From Anaerolineaceae bacterium (lineage in GTDB: Bacteria; Chloroflexota; Anaerolineae; Anaerolineales; Anaerolineaceae): 64,000 bases of DNA. This document shows positions 61,163 through 64,000 of the stretch, piece after piece. The position numbers and the translations under genes were made by a program. Within the stretch, counting starts at the first letter, position 1. Each line of letters begins with the position of its first letter. Location of the stretch: assembly GCA_029265815.1 (NCBI GenBank), contig JAJUGU010000001.1, positions 124,001 to 188,000 on the forward strand. Direction: 5' to 3'. The notes beneath the pieces are model-generated. The model saw only the letters and a list, made by a program, of their open reading frames with translations, was not told the DNA's origin and ran no database searches.

Positions 61163-64000
61163 ATGGTAATGATTTCACTTCGCGATTACTACCGTGAAAT
61201 CGAGTCTTTGATCGAAGCGTCTCAAAACGATGAGGCGATTTTCCATTGCATGGTTATTTTACAGACTTTTCCGAAATCAATAGAAACTTATCGAAACCTT
61301 GGTAAAGCTCTTCTTGAAAGCAAAAGGTATTCAGAAGCTGCAGAAGTATTTTCTAAAATATTGACAGTTATTCCCGATGATTTCATCACGCATGTTGGAT
61401 TAAGTGTCATTAAAGAAGAAGAACGTGATTTGGATGCTGCCATTTGGCATATGGAACAGGCATTTGAATTGCAGCCTTCTAACCTTGCCTTACAGGAAGA
61501 GTTGCGTCGTCTGTTTGGTAGACGCGACGGGGTTCCGCCAACAAAGATTCGATTGACTCGGGGTGCTTTAGTGAAAATGTATGCCCGTGGTGAATTACAC
61601 CAACAGGCAATCGCTGAACTTAAATCAGTTCTGAAGGATGAGCCTTCACGAGTTGACTACCAGGCATTATTGGCAAAAATGTATATGGTATCAAGTGCAC
61701 ATACAGATGCAGTAGAATTAGCCTCCTCGATTATTAGCAATTTCCCATATTGTTTCGAAGCTAACCGAATATTAGATGAACTTTTAGAAAACACTGATTC
61801 ATTTAATGGGGTCAATATTTATCGTAAACGCCTTGTTGAATTGGATCCATATTATCAGTACGTAGATGCGCTAACCCCAAATGTTGCTGATGTTCCTGCT
61901 GAAAAGGTGATGCTTGAGAAAAAGATCTTTTCTGCATCTGTTGATACTGAATCCAGAGTTTCTGATTGGGCTAAACAGATTGATATTAATTGGAAACCAA
62001 AAGATGTATTCATAGAGACTGAAACAGTAGATCTTCTTGACCAGGTTGAAGCCTTTAATGGTGAAGCAAAAGAACCTGTTGTTGAACAACCAGTTAGCCC
62101 ATTTATCGGTGAGGTCATACCTGAGTTAAATAATCAGATACTTAATGGTCTAGAAGAACCAGAAGCACTACCAGATTGGATTGCAAATGCAGGATGGACT
62201 CGGTCAACAGAATCATCAAATGCTGAAATTGAAAAAAATATTTCACTTCCTTTCGAAGAAGAAGATAACCAACCGAACGAACCGGCCGTTCCATCACAGG
62301 AACTACCTGAGTGGTTGAGAGCTCTGGGTTCAACACCCGATCGTGAAGAGAATAATTGTATAGAAAACGATATTTCTTCTGGTACGATAGAAGAACCATC
62401 AAAAAAATTGCCCACTGAACAGAAATCAACGGAAGCAGAGTCAGAAGAATTACCTGAATGGCTAAGTGCCATTCTTCCAGAAGATAAATCAGAGGAACCT
62501 GATCAAGAAAATAATTCTGAAAAAGAATCTTTTTCTGAGGAATTACCCGATTGGCTTAAATCACTTAAACCAGCAGAAGAAACTGAACATTTGGAAGATT
62601 TTAAAGATGAAATATCAGAAAAATTCTCAAGCAATCAAGATGATTTATCTCATTCAGAAGAATTACCAGACTGGTTAAGAGCGCTATCAGATGAAGATCA
62701 ACTCACCTCTTTAAATGGTATCAATCAAGATAGATCGAAAAATCTATCAGAATCAAACACTGAAGATGACCAGAAGCCCCTTTCTTCTGAAGAAATGAAG
62801 GAATCCCTCGAAAATTGGATCGAAGAAACAAGAGCGGAAACAGAATCAGAAGAAAGAGAAGAGAAGGTCAAAGAATCAGAAGTTCGGCCTTCAGACTGGT
62901 TAAATCAGTTTATTGAGTCAAACGGTTCAGGAAAAAATGGATCCTCAAATGAAAATCTTCCAGATTGGTTAAAAGAGTTTGAATCTGAAGATAAAGGTAA
63001 GACTGAAGGAAAATCTGAACAACCTGACTGGTTATCTTCGCTTAAAGACAACGAAATTGAACCAGAAGATATTACGATAGAAAAAGTCCCCGATTTTTCA
63101 GAAACACCTCTTGAACCAGATATTGCACATAACATTGATGAGATTCTTAATGATCTAAACAATCAACCGAAAAACGTTGAGGAAGAAAAGAACGCTTTTC
63201 CACCTGAAGTACTTTCGCATGCCGCTCCTGAAATTCAAGGGCAAGCTGAACAAATGACAACTATGGAGGAAGCGTTAGAATCGAAGCCATCAATTCCATC
63301 GTGGGTAAAAAACATTCTTAGCGCTTCAACTTCCAAAGACAGTGAAGCCGCCCCAACTTATACACAAAGTGTTGAGGATGAATTTTCAACTCCCATACCT
63401 GATTTGGCTATTGATACTACCAGCGGCATGAAAGAAAAAGAAGAAGAAATCATCGAACCATTGATTACTGATCTTCCAAATGCCACAGAGCATACGGGAG
63501 CGATTTCTGGAAATTCAAAGGATGAATTATTATCATGGCTCAGAGAAGTTGCTCCTTCTGATGAGGTATTGCCTGACGAGATCATTGAACCAGAGTCTAT
63601 AGAAAAAGAAATCGCAGAAAAGCAGCCTTCTGAAATACCATTCGTTGAAGATTTAGTGAGAGGTGGTCTATCATCTGAGATTGAACATGAGGATATTGTC
63701 GAAGCGTCTTCTGATGAAACAATAGAAACAGATTTCTCTGACCGATTATCAGAATTATTACAGCAACCTATTGATGAAAATATTTCGCTGGAAGAAATAG
63801 AGGAATCAACATCTCTTCCTACTGGAGAAGCGAACATTGAGAAAAATGTTGAACAGATTATCTCTGAATTAGCGATTGAAGCAGAAAAGTCAGAAATCCC
63901 TCTTGATCATAATCTTCACTCAACTGAGCAACCTGCCATAGAACAAGACCCCTTGCGTAGAATTGAGTCTGAAGTCGAGTCAGGTAATTTTATTTCATTA
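61163..64000 (+). CDS. TPR protein with long acidic LPxWL-repeat tail (3'-open at window end)
   Basis: Reading frame of at least 946 codons with no stop before the window edge. ATG 61163 has GGAGGA seven bases upstream. Residues 1-230 are tetratricopeptide repeats (SIETYRNLGKALLESKRYSEAAEVF, AAIWHMEQAFELQPSN, ELHQQAIAELKSVLKDEP). From about 310 on the chain is very rich in Glu, Asp, Ser and Pro with little hydrophobic content, apart from about ten regularly spaced short motifs of the form (E)LP(D/E)WL+xL, e.g. around 62170, 62305, 62450, 62545, 62665, 62890, 62955, 63020, 63295 and 63530. No signal peptide. Probably a cytoplasmic scaffold whose motifs bind a repeated partner. Confidence 0.88.
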   Translation, partial: MVMISLRDYYREIESLIEASQNDEAIFHCMVILQTFPKSIETYRNLGKALLESKRYSEAAEVFSKILTVIPDDFITHVGLSVIKEEERDLDAAIWHMEQAFELQPSNLALQEELRRLFGRRDGVPPTKIRLTRGALVKMYARGELHQQAIAELKSVLKDEPSRVDYQALLAKMYMVSSAHTDAVELASSIISNFPYCFEANRILDELLENTDSFNGVNIYRKRLVELDPYYQYVDALTPNVADVPAEKVMLEKKIFSASVDTESRVSDWAKQIDINWKPKDVFIETETVDLLDQVEAFNGEAKEPVVEQPVSPFIGEVIPELNNQILNGLEEPEALPDWIANAGWTRSTESSNAEIEKNISLPFEEEDNQPNEPAVPSQELPEWLRALGSTPDREENNCIENDISSGTIEEPSKKLPTEQKSTEAESEELPEWLSAILPEDKSEEPDQENNSEKESFSEELPDWLKSLKPAEETEHLEDFKDEISEKFSSNQDDLSHSEELPDWLRALSDEDQLTSLNGINQDRSKNLSESNTEDDQKPLSSEEMKESLENWIEETRAETESEEREEKVKESEVRPSDWLNQFIESNGSGKNGSSNENLPDWLKEFESEDKGKTEGKSEQPDWLSSLKDNEIEPEDITIEKVPDFSETPLEPDIAHNIDEILNDLNNQPKNVEEEKNAFPPEVLSHAAPEIQGQAEQMTTMEEALESKPSIPSWVKNILSASTSKDSEAAPTYTQSVEDEFSTPIPDLAIDTTSGMKEKEEEIIEPLITDLPNATEHTGAISGNSKDELLSWLREVAPSDEVLPDEIIEPESIEKEIAEKQPSEIPFVEDLVRGGLSSEIEHEDIVEASSDETIETDFSDRLSELLQQPIDENISLEEIEESTSLPTGEANIEKNVEQIISELAIEAEKSEIPLDHNLHSTEQPAIEQDPLRRIESEVESGNFISL

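Noticed and set aside
61855-63837. Several minus-strand open frames opposite the TPR/LPxWL tail
   Set aside because: Ser/Phe-rich translations that mirror GAA/GAT/TCA codons of the acidic tail; no ribosome sites or family signatures.
1-64000. CRISPR arrays, insertion sequences or rRNA genes
   Set aside because: No regularly spaced repeats, transposase genes with inverted ends, or rRNA-like stretches were seen by eye on either strand.

Overview
The window reads as a piece of the main chromosome of an anaerobic, moderately AT-rich bacterium, most likely a member of the Anaerolineae (phylum Chloroflexota). This is inferred from gene content, not from a marker-gene search. The pointers are a bacterial coenzyme F420 pathway, Gram-positive-like housekeeping genes (asp23, yqeY, 7TM-HD phosphohydrolase, undecaprenol kinase, degV) beside SmpB, a H+-pumping pyrophosphatase and ATP-type PEP carboxykinase, several unassigned proteins, and a TPR protein with an acidic tail full of LPxWL motifs. 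There are no insertion sequences, prophage genes or CRISPR arrays, and gene density is high.

Layout. 1-3.3 kb: 5'-truncated typA, a cold-shock gene with a long leader, and a convergent tyrosine recombinase. 3.5-10.6 kb: LarA-type racemase, esterase, asp23-nusB, a large carbohydrate-type lipoprotein and pckA. 10.6-15.5 kb: a prepilin peptidase and an mrfA-mrfB-like DNA repair pair whose helicase carries an HNH domain, followed by a DUF2007 gene. 15.5-30.8 kb: a 13-gene minus-strand operon combining two molybdenum hydroxylases with mirror-image subunit fusions, an XdhC-type maturation factor, a SsnA-type amidohydrolase, coenzyme F420 genes (cofC, cofD, cofE, NADPH:F420 reductase), an LLM-class F420 enzyme and a CBS-type pyrophosphatase. 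30.8-37 kb: M20 peptidase, DUF1385, ComEA-like, yqeY, 7TM-HD, ybeY and dgkA, closely packed. 37-42.4 kb: response regulator, exonuclease III, DUF192, LysM/M23 peptidase, and two unrecognised proteins that may be nucleic-acid binding. 42.4-48 kb: tRNA-Arg(TCT), a PHP-AlbA_2 fusion, mog, a zinc-ribbon coiled-coil protein and a membrane-anchored NACHT-like ATPase with HEAT repeats. 48-55.7 kb, minus strand: yggU, yggT, a frameshifted yggS, pgeF, a DUF2085 protein, an L,D-transpeptidase, an aromatic amino-acid ammonia-lyase with an unusual MIO triad, a polyprenol-kinase-like protein, smpB and an SH3 protein. 55.7-64 kb: a zinc-ribbon protein, degV, hppA, a probable short terminated transcript, rpoD, and the 3'-open TPR/LPxWL protein.

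How the genes work together. The 15-31 kb operon is the most coherent system. SsnA plus a FAD subunit plus a fused Fe-S/Mo hydroxylase recalls the E. coli ssnA-ygfM-xdhD purine/selenium-associated cluster. Here it is physically interleaved with F420 synthesis and use, which suggests that oxidation of a purine-like or other N-heterocycle is coupled to the F420 pool. The family II pyrophosphatase in the same unit could pull the PPi-releasing CofC step. These couplings are inferences from gene order.

Limits. Families were assigned by reading motifs by eye, without database searches. Start codons were chosen from Shine-Dalgarno spacing and family N-termini and are flagged where ambiguous.
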